Assembly (NCBI RefSeq): GCF_028471905.1
Contig: NZ_CP116902.1
Location: 3,307,001 to 3,371,000 of the forward strand
Source of the DNA: Aneurinibacillus uraniidurans
GTDB taxonomy: Bacteria > Bacillota > Bacilli > Aneurinibacillales > Aneurinibacillaceae
DNA length: 64,000 nucleotides
Direction of reading: 5' to 3'
Under the pieces are notes generated by a model that was given only the letters and a program-made list of their open reading frames with translations, was not told where the DNA came from and did no database searches. The position numbers were made by a program, and so were the translations under genes. Every line of letters starts with the position of its first letter. The first letter of the stretch is position 1. Shown in pieces: positions 42,968 through 51,144 of the stretch.

Positions 42968-45314
42968 GCTCCTGATGCCACCTCCATAAAGCTGAGACTG
43001 CCTGCCCGAAGGCAATTCCCCCATCTCCAGCCGGTATTTTCTGCTGTGTATAAACCGTAAATCCTTCCTGCTGTAATCGTCGTTTTGTATACGAGAGCAA
43101 GTACCGATTGTTCCATACCCCACCACTTAATACGACTGAGCGAATCCCTGTTTTTTCCCGTGCCTCTTTCGCACCATCCAGCACCATTTCCGCAATCGTA
43201 TGATGAAAGGTTCGCGAAATGCTCTGCGGAGAAACGCCCTGTTCAAAATCTTCGAGAATGCTTAGAAACAGCCGATCCACATGCCATTTCCCGTCCCTGC
43301 TATAAAAAGGGTAGACCCGATTATCATGTTCAGTGCCCTGCACATCGTCTCCAATTAACTCTCCTAGCAGCATAGCAGCCTCGCCCTCATACGAGCTTTC
43401 TACACAAATACCCAGCAAGGCCGAAACAGCATCAAACAGACGGCCTGCACCACTGCTCGTAGCTACTGGAATGCGCCCATCAAGCTGTGCCATAACGAAT
43501 GGCATTTTTTCGCGATAAGCAGAAAACAATCGCTCAGCCCAAGCAAGCATATCGTCTGTATTTCCCAGTGCTTCATACAGACATGATACGGCCAGTAGCC
43601 ATGGATTCCGAATCGCCGTCTCTCCCCCTGGTAACGCAAGCGGCTTAAGGGAATGTACTCGCTCAAAATCAAGGTAATCGCCCACCAGTATTTCAAAGCC
43701 CCACATCGTACCGTCGCGTCCATATCCAGTTCCATCCAATATGCACCCAATCACACGTTCCTTAAGCATATGTTCCGCCATACATGCCGTCATATGAGCA
43801 TGATGATGGTATACCGCAATCGAATGCTTGCTCTTCCACGCTTCTCTTTCTTGCGAAACGCGGTAAGCAGGATGCGGGTCATAGCCAATGACATCAGGCT
43901 TTGCTTCTACCAGATGTAAAACATGAGCGATGCTTTGTCGATAATTCTCGATCCCTTCAACCTTGTCGACCTCTCCTACGTGATGACTGAGCAACGCCTT
44001 ACCATTATGCAAAAGGCAAAACGTATTTTTCATTTCACCACCCATGCCAAGAACGACAGGAAGTGCAGATGATGTAGCGGGAATAGGGAATGGTATTCCT
44101 TCAGGGACGAACCCGCGCGAACGACGAATAAGATAAAATTCTTCTTCAATTACCTGACCAACTGAATCATCAGCACGAACGACAATGTCACGATTATGAA
44201 GCACATAGCCGTCTGCAAGATCGCGCAAGTCACGCAATGCTTCTTCATTTGTCTGTGCAATCGGGCAGCCGCTCTTATTGCCGCTTGTGGCAACTACAAA
44301 TAAGCACGTCGAATCAAACATAAGCTGATGCAACGGTGTATACGGAAGCATGACCCCCATCCGACGAATGCCTGGTGCCAGAAGAGAAAGTGGCAAGATC
44401 TCCCCTAATTCTGGCTTCGGTTGCAGCAGTGTAATGGGTGCCTGTCTCGTAAGGATGACTTCTCTCTCTTTTGGTGATACATAAAAGTATCGTTCAATCG
44501 TCTCAATATCCCATCCCATCAGAGCAAGCGGTTTGCGTGATCGATTTTTGCGTCGGCGTAACTCCTTGATCGCTGCCTCATTGCTTGCATCACACACAAG
44601 GTGGAAGCCACCTAGTCCTTTAAGCGCAATGATTTTTCCAGCTCCCAGTAACGAATGCAGCGTTTCAAGCCAATCACCGGACACTGTTTTTTGCTGCTCA
44701 TTCAACAAAGTAATCTGCGGACCGCAGCGCGGACAAGCAATCGACTGTGCATGAAAACGCCGATTATGCGGATTCTCGTATTCTTGCAAGCATTCTTCGC
44801 ACAATGGAAACGATGCTAGGGCAGTTCGCCCTCTATCATACGGCAGCGCCTCAATAACTGTATAACGCGGCCCGCAATCGGTACAGCTTGTAAAAGGATA
44901 GCGATAAAAGCGGCTGTCCGGGTCTGACATGTCATGTGCACATGCGTCACAGAGGGCAAGATCAGCCGGCAAAACATAACAGGAAGAATCCCCCTCCTGT
45001 TTACTCGAATGAATCCGGAAGCCCGTTTCCCTAATAGGCGGCAATTGAGTTTTGCTTAGCGTCTGAATGCGCATCGGCTCGGTTGCCTGGGACGATAGCG
45101 AATCAAGAAAGGCCTGAATGTCCCCGAACGTCCCCTCGACCTCAATGATGACTTCTCCCCGTTGATTGGATACATGACCGCTCAGCTGATATTGCTGGGC
45201 AAGACGATACACAAGTGGGCGAAAGCCGACACCTTGCACAATTCCTGCGACACGCAACTGATACCGCTGTATCGTTACGCCTTCACTACCTTCGCTGTAA
45301 GCCATTCGATCCAA
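42936..45314 (-). CDS. hypF: Carbamoyltransferase HypF
   Basis: The product has 792 residues from a TTG at 45314 with GGGAGGG nine bases upstream, inside hypB. The domain order is: acylphosphatase (VAGIVQGVGFRPLVYRLA, 18-100), two zinc-finger repeats (CDACAHDM...CTDCGPRY and CEECLQEYENPHNRRFHAQ..CPRCGP, 115-205), YrdC-like ATP-binding domain (215-400), and Kae1-like domain with HHHAHMTACMAEH. It converts carbamoyl phosphate into the carbamoyl group placed on HypE. Confidence 0.95.
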   Translation of the reverse strand: MDRMAYSEGSEGVTIQRYQLRVAGIVQGVGFRPLVYRLAQQYQLSGHVSNQRGEVIIEVEGTFGDIQAFLDSLSSQATEPMRIQTLSKTQLPPIRETGFRIHSSKQEGDSSCYVLPADLALCDACAHDMSDPDSRFYRYPFTSCTDCGPRYTVIEALPYDRGRTALASFPLCEECLQEYENPHNRRFHAQSIACPRCGPQITLLNEQQKTVSGDWLETLHSLLGAGKIIALKGLGGFHLVCDASNEAAIKELRRRKNRSRKPLALMGWDIETIERYFYVSPKEREVILTRQAPITLLQPKPELGEILPLSLLAPGIRRMGVMLPYTPLHQLMFDSTCLFVVATSGNKSGCPIAQTNEEALRDLRDLADGYVLHNRDIVVRADDSVGQVIEEEFYLIRRSRGFVPEGIPFPIPATSSALPVVLGMGGEMKNTFCLLHNGKALLSHHVGEVDKVEGIENYRQSIAHVLHLVEAKPDVIGYDPHPAYRVSQEREAWKSKHSIAVYHHHAHMTACMAEHMLKERVIGCILDGTGYGRDGTMWGFEILVGDYLDFERVHSLKPLALPGGETAIRNPWLLAVSCLYEALGNTDDMLAWAERLFSAYREKMPFVMAQLDGRIPVATSSGAGRLFDAVSALLGICVESSYEGEAAMLLGELIGDDVQGTEHDNRVYPFYSRDGKWHVDRLFLSILEDFEQGVSPQSISRTFHHTIAEMVLDGAKEAREKTGIRSVVLSGGVWNNRYLLSYTKRRLQQEGFTVYTQQKIPAGDGGIAFGQAVSALWRWHQEHVSFSSSKSC

Positions 45315-45931
45315 TCGTGCATTCCCTCCCCATTCAACGCCGACACGTAAAAAATAGGAACATCCGGATTTAACCGATGGACATCCGCTTTGAATTGCTC
45401 CACATCAAACTGGATATACGGCAATAAATCCGTTTTATTCAAAATAACAGCATCAGCCCGCTGGAATACAACCGGATATTTGGCTACTTTATCGACACCT
45501 TCTGTCGTACTTAACATCACAACCCGCAAATCCTCACCCAAATCAAATTCAGCCGGGCACACCAGATTCCCCACGTTTTCGATAATGAGCAGGTCGACTG
45601 CGGCGAGATCAAATCGGTCCAACGCCTGTGCGATCATTTTGGCATCCAAATGACACGCACCATGCGTATTAATTTGCACCGCATGAACACCATGAGCGGC
45701 AATTCGCTCCGAATCAAGCGTCGTCGCTACATCCCCCTCAATAACCGCGATCTCATACTTGCTTTTCATTTCATCTATTACTCGTTCAAGCAATGTCGTT
45801 TTCCCTGCCCCGGGTGAGCTGAGAAAATTGAGTGTAAGTATGTCATGCTGCCGTAAACGGTCACTATTTTCCTTAGCCATGTCCTTATTTCCCTGCAGAA
45901 CATGCCTTTCAATATAAATTCGTTCCGTCAT
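45275..45931 (-). CDS. hypB: Hydrogenase nickel-insertion GTPase HypB
   Basis: The product is a 218-residue SIMIBI-class GTPase. The P-loop is FLSSPGAGKTTLLE, switch residues lie in VIEGDVATTLDSER, the nickel/zinc site is in NTHGACHLDAKM, and base recognition is by LNKTDLL. It lacks the long N-terminal polyhistidine storage tail found in many HypB proteins, which may be offset by the His-rich permease loop. It lies eight bases downstream of hypA. Confidence 0.95.
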   Translation of the reverse strand: MTERIYIERHVLQGNKDMAKENSDRLRQHDILTLNFLSSPGAGKTTLLERVIDEMKSKYEIAVIEGDVATTLDSERIAAHGVHAVQINTHGACHLDAKMIAQALDRFDLAAVDLLIIENVGNLVCPAEFDLGEDLRVVMLSTTEGVDKVAKYPVVFQRADAVILNKTDLLPYIQFDVEQFKADVHRLNPDVPIFYVSALNGEGMHDWIEWLTAKVVKA

Positions 45932-45939
45932 ATAAGTCC

Positions 45940-46182
45940 CTACTCTCCCTCGATATAATCGATGTAAAACTCGTCCCTGGTTGCCCGTTCGATTTCAAGT
46001 ACGGCTGTATCGCTGAGTGGCGCTTTTTTCAAAAGCGTAAAAGCAAATTGCAGTGAATCAATCATGACAGACGTATGCTCGCCGACCACAACTTTCACTT
46101 TGTGGATATGCTGCAAGTTCCGTTCCTTAGCAATCGTAGAAACAACAGAAATCACTTCTGACATCAGGCTTACTTCATGCAT
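45940..46182 (-). CDS. hypA: HypA lacking the zinc-finger segment
   Basis: The product has 80 residues from the ATG at 46182. The start MHEVSLMSEVI carries the nickel-binding Met-His-Glu, and the alpha/beta domain (VKVVVGEHTSVMIDSLQFAF) is conserved. After LEIER the chain goes directly to DEFYIDYIEGE, which resembles the normal C-terminal end. The roughly 30-residue CxxC...CxxC zinc domain of ordinary HypA (113-120 residues) is missing, with no frameshift visible and no cysteine at all. It would still bind Ni and HypB if those depend on the N-terminal part. It overlaps the endopeptidase gene. Confidence 0.85.
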   Translation of the reverse strand: MHEVSLMSEVISVVSTIAKERNLQHIHKVKVVVGEHTSVMIDSLQFAFTLLKKAPLSDTAVLEIERATRDEFYIDYIEGE

Positions 46183-46691
46183 GATGATCCTCCGTTTTGT
46201 GCACACACCTCGGCAAGTTGATAGCCCCGCTGTCTGAGTTCACGAATCACAAGTTCCACCGTCTCTTCTACCTTATTTTCTATCCGATCAGAGAGTGTAA
46301 GCGTCCACGGCGAGACCTCTTCCGGCTCGATACCAATGACAAGACCGCCAACTTCCCTTCCGCTGCTCTTAACGATGTGTAACACTTCTGCAATCCCCAT
46401 CTCATGCAGATACAGCGGTGCTTCATCCGGTATCTTCAACGCGGAGATCGGGAATTGATATAACGTCCCTGGCTCTTTTTGTAAAACAACTGTGTCTATT
46501 ACGACGATTTCTCTTGCTTCTTCTATCAGTGGGAGGATGGAGAGACCTAAGATCCCTCCATCTACTAGGCGAACGTCTTGCGGAAATGTATACCGCTTTT
46601 GCAATTCCGCAATGATTCTTGGACCGAACCCGTCATCACCATGAAGCGTGTTTCCCAGTCCCACTAGTAACAATTCGTATGAATATTCCAT
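46170..46691 (-). CDS. [NiFe] hydrogenase maturation endopeptidase (HybD/HyaD-like)
   Basis: The product is a 173-residue M52-family protease. GLGNTLHGDDGFGP carries the first nickel-sensing Asp/Glu region, then VDGGILGLSILPL and VVIDTV, and a C-terminal-half histidine in LYLHEMGIAEVL. It cuts the tail off the large subunit after nickel insertion. It lies one base after the large subunit stop region, with TTAGGAATT as ribosome site. Confidence 0.92.
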   Translation of the reverse strand: MEYSYELLLVGLGNTLHGDDGFGPRIIAELQKRYTFPQDVRLVDGGILGLSILPLIEEAREIVVIDTVVLQKEPGTLYQFPISALKIPDEAPLYLHEMGIAEVLHIVKSSGREVGGLVIGIEPEEVSPWTLTLSDRIENKVEETVELVIRELRQRGYQLAEVCAQNGGSSCMK

Positions 46692-46692
46692 C

Positions 46693-48240
46693 TTAAATTC
46701 CTAAACGCATATGGTGGATATGAGTTCCATGGATAGAATGAACCGCACATACGAGACATGCATCAAAGGAACGCACCACACTACCTAACTCAGTCGGATC
46801 ATCAGGCCTTACTACTTCTGTGCCCATTAACGCCTGCTCAATCGCACCCAGTTGGTTCATGCTATCACGCGGCGAGACATTCCATGCTGTTGGTGTGATC
46901 ACCTGATAATTAGCCAGTTTACCGTCCTCAATCACATTCCAATGCATCAAGGAGCCACGGGCTGCTTCCGTCAATCCAACACCTTTTGCATTCTGCGGTT
47001 CAGCAGGCTTGATATAGAATGGTTTCTGCAGATCAATCTCCGCTAACCATTCATACATTTTCGGAAGCGTACGCACCGACTCCTGGAATCTAGCAATTGC
47101 ACGCAGGAAAACGCTCGGACCATGTACCGTAAGTAAATCCATCATAAGCGGATCGCCCTCTACAATCATCCGTGACAGCGGCCCGGCTTCCACGACCTGC
47201 CCATCATAACGCGGCGCCTTCGCAAAACTGTACTTATCCTCATCATCTTCTTTATAATCCGGGTCTGTGACACCTTCCCACGGATGGTTTCCACCTTCGT
47301 ATCCTTTATAGAAAGAACTAGAGATATGCTCTTCCACTTTTAAATGGTCAAAAGCGTGTGTTTTCGTGCCGTCGTAGTAGCCTGCAGGCAACCATGCGGT
47401 ACGTTCTTCTACTTTATGGTTATACGGATTATCAGGGTCTTCATACACACCCGAAGAGAGGAACTTTCCAGGTCCAACCCCCAGCTTATCCAGTCCTACA
47501 TCAAGAGCAAACTGAATGAATAGACCGATATCGCTATTGCGATGTGATTCACTCTCCGCAAGCCATACCCGTAAATCGTTTTCTCCGGTAATTTTTAGCC
47601 AGCGCTCAATGGAGCATCCGAGAATAACCGTTTCAACGAAATTCTGAAATTCCTTGAAAATCGCCATTGTTTTGGTCAAGTCTGTTAAATAAGGCGAGCC
47701 TGTAATCCCACCTGGAACCATGAAACTACTATGCGGCCATTGCCCGGCGAAAATGGCATTCACCTCGAGTAAGCGCTTACGTTGCTTCACTGCCTGTGCG
47801 TACGATGTTCCTGTAAAAGGAGCAAATCGCTTTTTCACTTCTTCATAAAAAGGCGACTCTGCATATTTCTCATTGACGAAATCGACTGCAAACAATGCAT
47901 AAAACCATGTCGCATGACTTTGTACATTTTCCGTCGCCTGACAAATATTACGCACCAGTGTCGCATTTTTTGGAGGTGAAACTTGATAAGCGTTTTCCAG
48001 AGCATTTACGGCAGCTCGCAAGTGAGCCTGCCCGCATATGCCACAAACTCGCGGTGTGATGACAAGCGGATCAAGTGGGCTTTTTCCACGTAAAATCACT
48101 TCAATGCCACGAAACATTGTCGCCATGGCACTTGCCTGTACCACTTTGTTTTCCTCAATCACGACTTTAATCTCCAAATCGCCTTCCACGCGGTTAAGCG
48201 GACTGACATTCAGCTTTACTCTTGTTAGCTCTTTCCCCAT
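46693..48240 (-). CDS. [NiFe] hydrogenase large subunit, group 2-like
   Basis: This 515-residue catalytic subunit has four nickel-binding cysteines: RVCGICGQAH near the N-terminus and SFDACLVCAVH near the C-terminus. The S-F-D-x-C-L-V-C form with non-proline after Asp is like HupL/HucL of group 2. The last 14 residues (SIHGTHIHHMRLGI, five His with CAVH included) form the peptide expected to be cleaved after CAVH by the neighbouring endopeptidase. It oxidises H2. The small subunit gene is one base upstream. Confidence 0.93.
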   Translation of the reverse strand: MGKELTRVKLNVSPLNRVEGDLEIKVVIEENKVVQASAMATMFRGIEVILRGKSPLDPLVITPRVCGICGQAHLRAAVNALENAYQVSPPKNATLVRNICQATENVQSHATWFYALFAVDFVNEKYAESPFYEEVKKRFAPFTGTSYAQAVKQRKRLLEVNAIFAGQWPHSSFMVPGGITGSPYLTDLTKTMAIFKEFQNFVETVILGCSIERWLKITGENDLRVWLAESESHRNSDIGLFIQFALDVGLDKLGVGPGKFLSSGVYEDPDNPYNHKVEERTAWLPAGYYDGTKTHAFDHLKVEEHISSSFYKGYEGGNHPWEGVTDPDYKEDDEDKYSFAKAPRYDGQVVEAGPLSRMIVEGDPLMMDLLTVHGPSVFLRAIARFQESVRTLPKMYEWLAEIDLQKPFYIKPAEPQNAKGVGLTEAARGSLMHWNVIEDGKLANYQVITPTAWNVSPRDSMNQLGAIEQALMGTEVVRPDDPTELGSVVRSFDACLVCAVHSIHGTHIHHMRLGI

Positions 48241-48241
48241 A

Positions 48242-49192
48242 TTATTCTCTCCCCTTGATCATTTTGCCTTTCAAGCGTTCTGGAGCCGCCAATTTGGAAA
48301 CAGCTGCAGCAGCAATATACGGTAATGTCGGAACACCCAGAGGAGATTTTTTCGGAATCATCCCGACTTTTTCTGTTTTAAAGTAGTTGAAAGTAGGAAA
48401 GTCAGGCTCTGTACAGCCAAAACAAGGGACACCCGCTCTTGTTTTACTGGATTGACGATTCCATAAAATTCGGTTGCACGAGGAATGCGTATAATGCCCC
48501 TGACAACCAAAGTTAACGGACAGGCACCCTTCCTTGCATCCTAATGTTTCAGCTGCAATTTTATATTCAAAGTACTCATTTCGTGTACATCCCTGGTGAG
48601 TAGTCGTGGAGTATAAATCGAGTGGACGATGGTATTCATCGAGGAGTAAATCTTGAGGTCTAGTTAAAGCGCCAATGATCGTTTGTGTAATCCAATCCGG
48701 ATGCGCTGGACATCCCGACACATTAATGACAGGCAATCCACTTGCTGAGCGATAATTCGCTCCTAAAAATCCGCCTTTATCTTTCCGATGGAACTGCAAG
48801 CCAGTCGCATCAGTCGGATTTGGATCAGCTGCCGGAATTCCCCCGAAGCATGAGCAATCACCAGCAGCGATTACGAAGCGAGCGACTTTGGATAGATCTG
48901 CTACCCAATCTTTGAAAGGCCTTTCACAAAAAACATCATATTTGCCGGTGCCGTTCGGCCCTTGCGCAATGGCACCTTCAATCACCAAAATGTCTAGCGG
49001 CTCATGTCCATCAATGAAATCTCGCAAAATTTTCTTTACGCTATCTCCCATTTCCAGACTTAACGACGGATGCCAGCACAGTTTCACCCCATACTGTGTC
49101 AGCAAATCAATGACATCAGGCTGATCTGCCGTCAAGAAAGCCATCGTATTCCCGCTACACGCCGACCCTTCTAACCAAAGTAAATTTGCCAA
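48242..49192 (-). CDS. [NiFe] hydrogenase small subunit, cytosolic group 2-like
   Basis: The product has 316 residues from a TTG at 49192 with GGGGGAGG five bases upstream, giving a start (ANLLWLEGSACSGNTM) that aligns with HupS. There is no Tat signal, so the enzyme is cytosolic. The proximal cluster site reads C-S-G-N where most small subunits have CxxC, leaving three cysteines (with GDCSC and SGCPAHP). The distal (HQGC, EGCLSVNFGC) and medial (SCNR, PCFGC) cluster ligands are complete. It passes electrons from the Ni-Fe site to an unknown acceptor. Confidence 0.92.
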   Translation of the reverse strand: MANLLWLEGSACSGNTMAFLTADQPDVIDLLTQYGVKLCWHPSLSLEMGDSVKKILRDFIDGHEPLDILVIEGAIAQGPNGTGKYDVFCERPFKDWVADLSKVARFVIAAGDCSCFGGIPAADPNPTDATGLQFHRKDKGGFLGANYRSASGLPVINVSGCPAHPDWITQTIIGALTRPQDLLLDEYHRPLDLYSTTTHQGCTRNEYFEYKIAAETLGCKEGCLSVNFGCQGHYTHSSCNRILWNRQSSKTRAGVPCFGCTEPDFPTFNYFKTEKVGMIPKKSPLGVPTLPYIAAAAVSKLAAPERLKGKMIKGRE

Positions 49193-49227
49193 AATATCCT
49201 CCCCCAATTACACACATAAAATATTGT

Positions 49228-49239
49228 TGTGTATTCACA
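49228..49239 (-). promoter_or_regulatory. TGTG-N4-CACA dyad upstream of the hydrogenase operon
   Basis: TGTGTATTCACA lies 36 bp before the start codon of the first hydrogenase gene. It resembles a shortened CRP/FNR-type or Rex-type half-site pair, but neither consensus is met in full. A TATAAT on the minus strand near 49293 could be the -10. Confidence 0.3.
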
Positions 49240-49456
49240 TAGTAATATGAAATAGGGACTTATGTCATTAATATTTTTACCAATCAAGTAGCGATTATAT
49301 TGCAAATTACCTATACAAACAGTAATTATATTAATAATAAGCTTGTCGCTGTTTGATCTAACTCAGCACAAAATCCATCCTTCAAATATAGTCTTACCAC
49401 GCACTCCACACGTGATATGATACAGTAAATAAAAATTTGCAAAGGAGCAAGGAAAT

Positions 49457-50431
49457 ATGAGATATCGCCGTCTCGGAAAAAGTGGACTTGAAGTATCGAT
49501 ATTAGGATTGGGCACAAATGCATTTGGAAAACGAGCTGATCAAGACACTTCAATCAAGATTATCCATCATGCCTTGGACAGTGGTATTAATTTCATTGAT
49601 ACGGCAAATATTTATGCTAACTCTGAATCAGAGAGAATTATTGGACAAGCTCTGGACGGAAGGCGACAAAACGTTGTGTTAGCGACAAAGGCTGGATTAG
49701 TGCGAGGAACAGGGCCGAATGAGAGTGGCTCATCTCGCTTTCATCTTCAACAGGAGTTAGAAGACAGCCTTAGACGTTTAAAAACGGATTATATCGACCT
49801 GTATCAAATTCACACATTTGACCCGTACACTCCGCTTGAAGAAACGCTGCGTACTTTAGATGATATGGTTCGTTCAGGGAAGGTGCGCTATATTGGAGCA
49901 TCGAACTATGCTGCCTGGGAGTTAATGAAAGCATTAGGTATTAGTGAATGGAAAGGATTTACCCGGTATATTTCCACTCAAATTAGTTATTCTCTTGCCG
50001 ATCGTACACCTGAAAATGAACTTGTTCCCATGTGTGTAGATCAAGGTGTCGGTATTATTCCGTATTTTCCGCTAGCTGGAGGGATTCTAACTGGAAAGTA
50101 TAGTGAAAAAGAGACGGTACCTGTAGGTTCCAGAGCAAATACAGACCCCAACTTCAGCAGATTTCTTGATGATCGAGCCATTACACTCGGACAAAATGTA
50201 AGCAAGCTGGCAGCCGAACATGGTTATACTTCTAGTGCGATTTCGCTGGCCTGGCTCATGGATAGACCCGCTGTCTCCACCGTTATCGTGGGTGCTACAC
50301 GCATCGAACAACTGGAGGATAATTTGAAAAGCGTAAACATAAATCTCGATTCAGAAATAACAAAAGAACTGGATGAACTCAGTAATCCATTTCGTTATGG
50401 TAAACCATTTGCTTTTTACCGTTTACCTTAA
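49457..50431 (+). CDS. Aldo/keto reductase
   Basis: This 324-residue TIM-barrel oxidoreductase has GLGTNAFGKRAD, FIDTANIYANSESERIIGQAL (catalytic Asp and Tyr), VLATKAG (catalytic Lys), DLYQIHTFDPYTPLEETL (catalytic His) and a C-terminal NADPH-binding region VIVGATRIEQLEDNL. It matches the AKR11/YhdN-like group that reduces aldehydes and ketones with NADPH. AAAGGAGCAAGGA precedes the ATG. Monocistronic, ending in a hairpin. Confidence 0.9.
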   Translation: MRYRRLGKSGLEVSILGLGTNAFGKRADQDTSIKIIHHALDSGINFIDTANIYANSESERIIGQALDGRRQNVVLATKAGLVRGTGPNESGSSRFHLQQELEDSLRRLKTDYIDLYQIHTFDPYTPLEETLRTLDDMVRSGKVRYIGASNYAAWELMKALGISEWKGFTRYISTQISYSLADRTPENELVPMCVDQGVGIIPYFPLAGGILTGKYSEKETVPVGSRANTDPNFSRFLDDRAITLGQNVSKLAAEHGYTSSAISLAWLMDRPAVSTVIVGATRIEQLEDNLKSVNINLDSEITKELDELSNPFRYGKPFAFYRLP

Positions 50432-50453
50432 ATTAATTGATATCACCAAATCT

Positions 50454-50483
50454 AAGGGGCGACTGACAAAAGTCGTCCTTTGT
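50454..50483 (+). terminator. Terminator of the aldo/keto reductase gene
   Basis: AAGGGGCGACT pairs with AGTCGTCCTT, followed by TGTTG. Confidence 0.7.
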
Positions 50484-50516
50484 TGTCCGTCCCCCAAATG
50501 GCTAGCGAAAATTTGG

Positions 50517-50966
50517 CTAATCAACACGACTGTCATCCAACATCATTTTTTGCTCAAATGGAGCTGTCAGCGCAATCAAGGTATAGGAATAGCCAAAATC
50601 AGCGCATCTTTCCGAAAAAGCCACTAGTTCTTCGTTGGTTTCAGTGACTACCTTCAGCATGTAGTTGTACTCTCCGCTGATCCGATACATATCCGTCACC
50701 TCGGGCGATTGCTTGCAGAACTCAATAAAGGCAGAGCATTTCTTCGTCCGGAACATGACGAAAGCAGTCGTGTTTTTACCTAGCTTCGCCTGAGAGATGG
50801 CAGCATGATACCCCGTAATCACGCCTTGCTCTTCTAGCCTTCTTACCCTCTCTTTTACCGCGGGCTGCGTCATCCCAATAACTCTTCCTATTTCAACCAT
50901 TGAAATACGAGCATTTTCGTGCAGAAGATGTAAAATTTTGTAGTCTATCTGATCCAGATGAATCAC
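50517..50966 (-). CDS. Lrp/AsnC-family transcriptional regulator
   Basis: The product has 149 residues. The N-terminal helix-turn-helix contains LDQIDYKILHLLHENARIS, GMTQPAVKERVRRLEEQGVI. The C-terminal RAM domain (60-140) has FVMFRTKK, VTDMYRISGEYNYMLKV and a likely effector-binding cleft for an amino acid. The start is GTG at 50966, with AAAGG very close. It is divergent from the MFS transporter at 51145, which it probably regulates together with itself. Confidence 0.88.
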   Translation of the reverse strand: MIHLDQIDYKILHLLHENARISMVEIGRVIGMTQPAVKERVRRLEEQGVITGYHAAISQAKLGKNTTAFVMFRTKKCSAFIEFCKQSPEVTDMYRISGEYNYMLKVVTETNEELVAFSERCADFGYSYTLIALTAPFEQKMMLDDSRVD

Positions 50967-51144
50967 CCTTTCATTTCTTTAAGTAAATAACTCTAATTAA
51001 CTTGAATATTTAAAGCGATATAGCAGAAATAACTTCATTTATCTATGTAAACTATAGAATTATTTGCGTAATATGTCACTAGATCAAACACTTGTCGCAC
51101 CCGCGCGGGAATCGGCAAAACTTTTCGTTTAAGGAGTGACGCTA

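Noticed and set aside
49228-49239. Assignment of the TGTG-CACA dyad as an FNR or Rex site
   Set aside because: Spacing is four bases, not the six of FNR, and the Rex AA/TT flanks are missing. It is kept only as an unassigned dyad.
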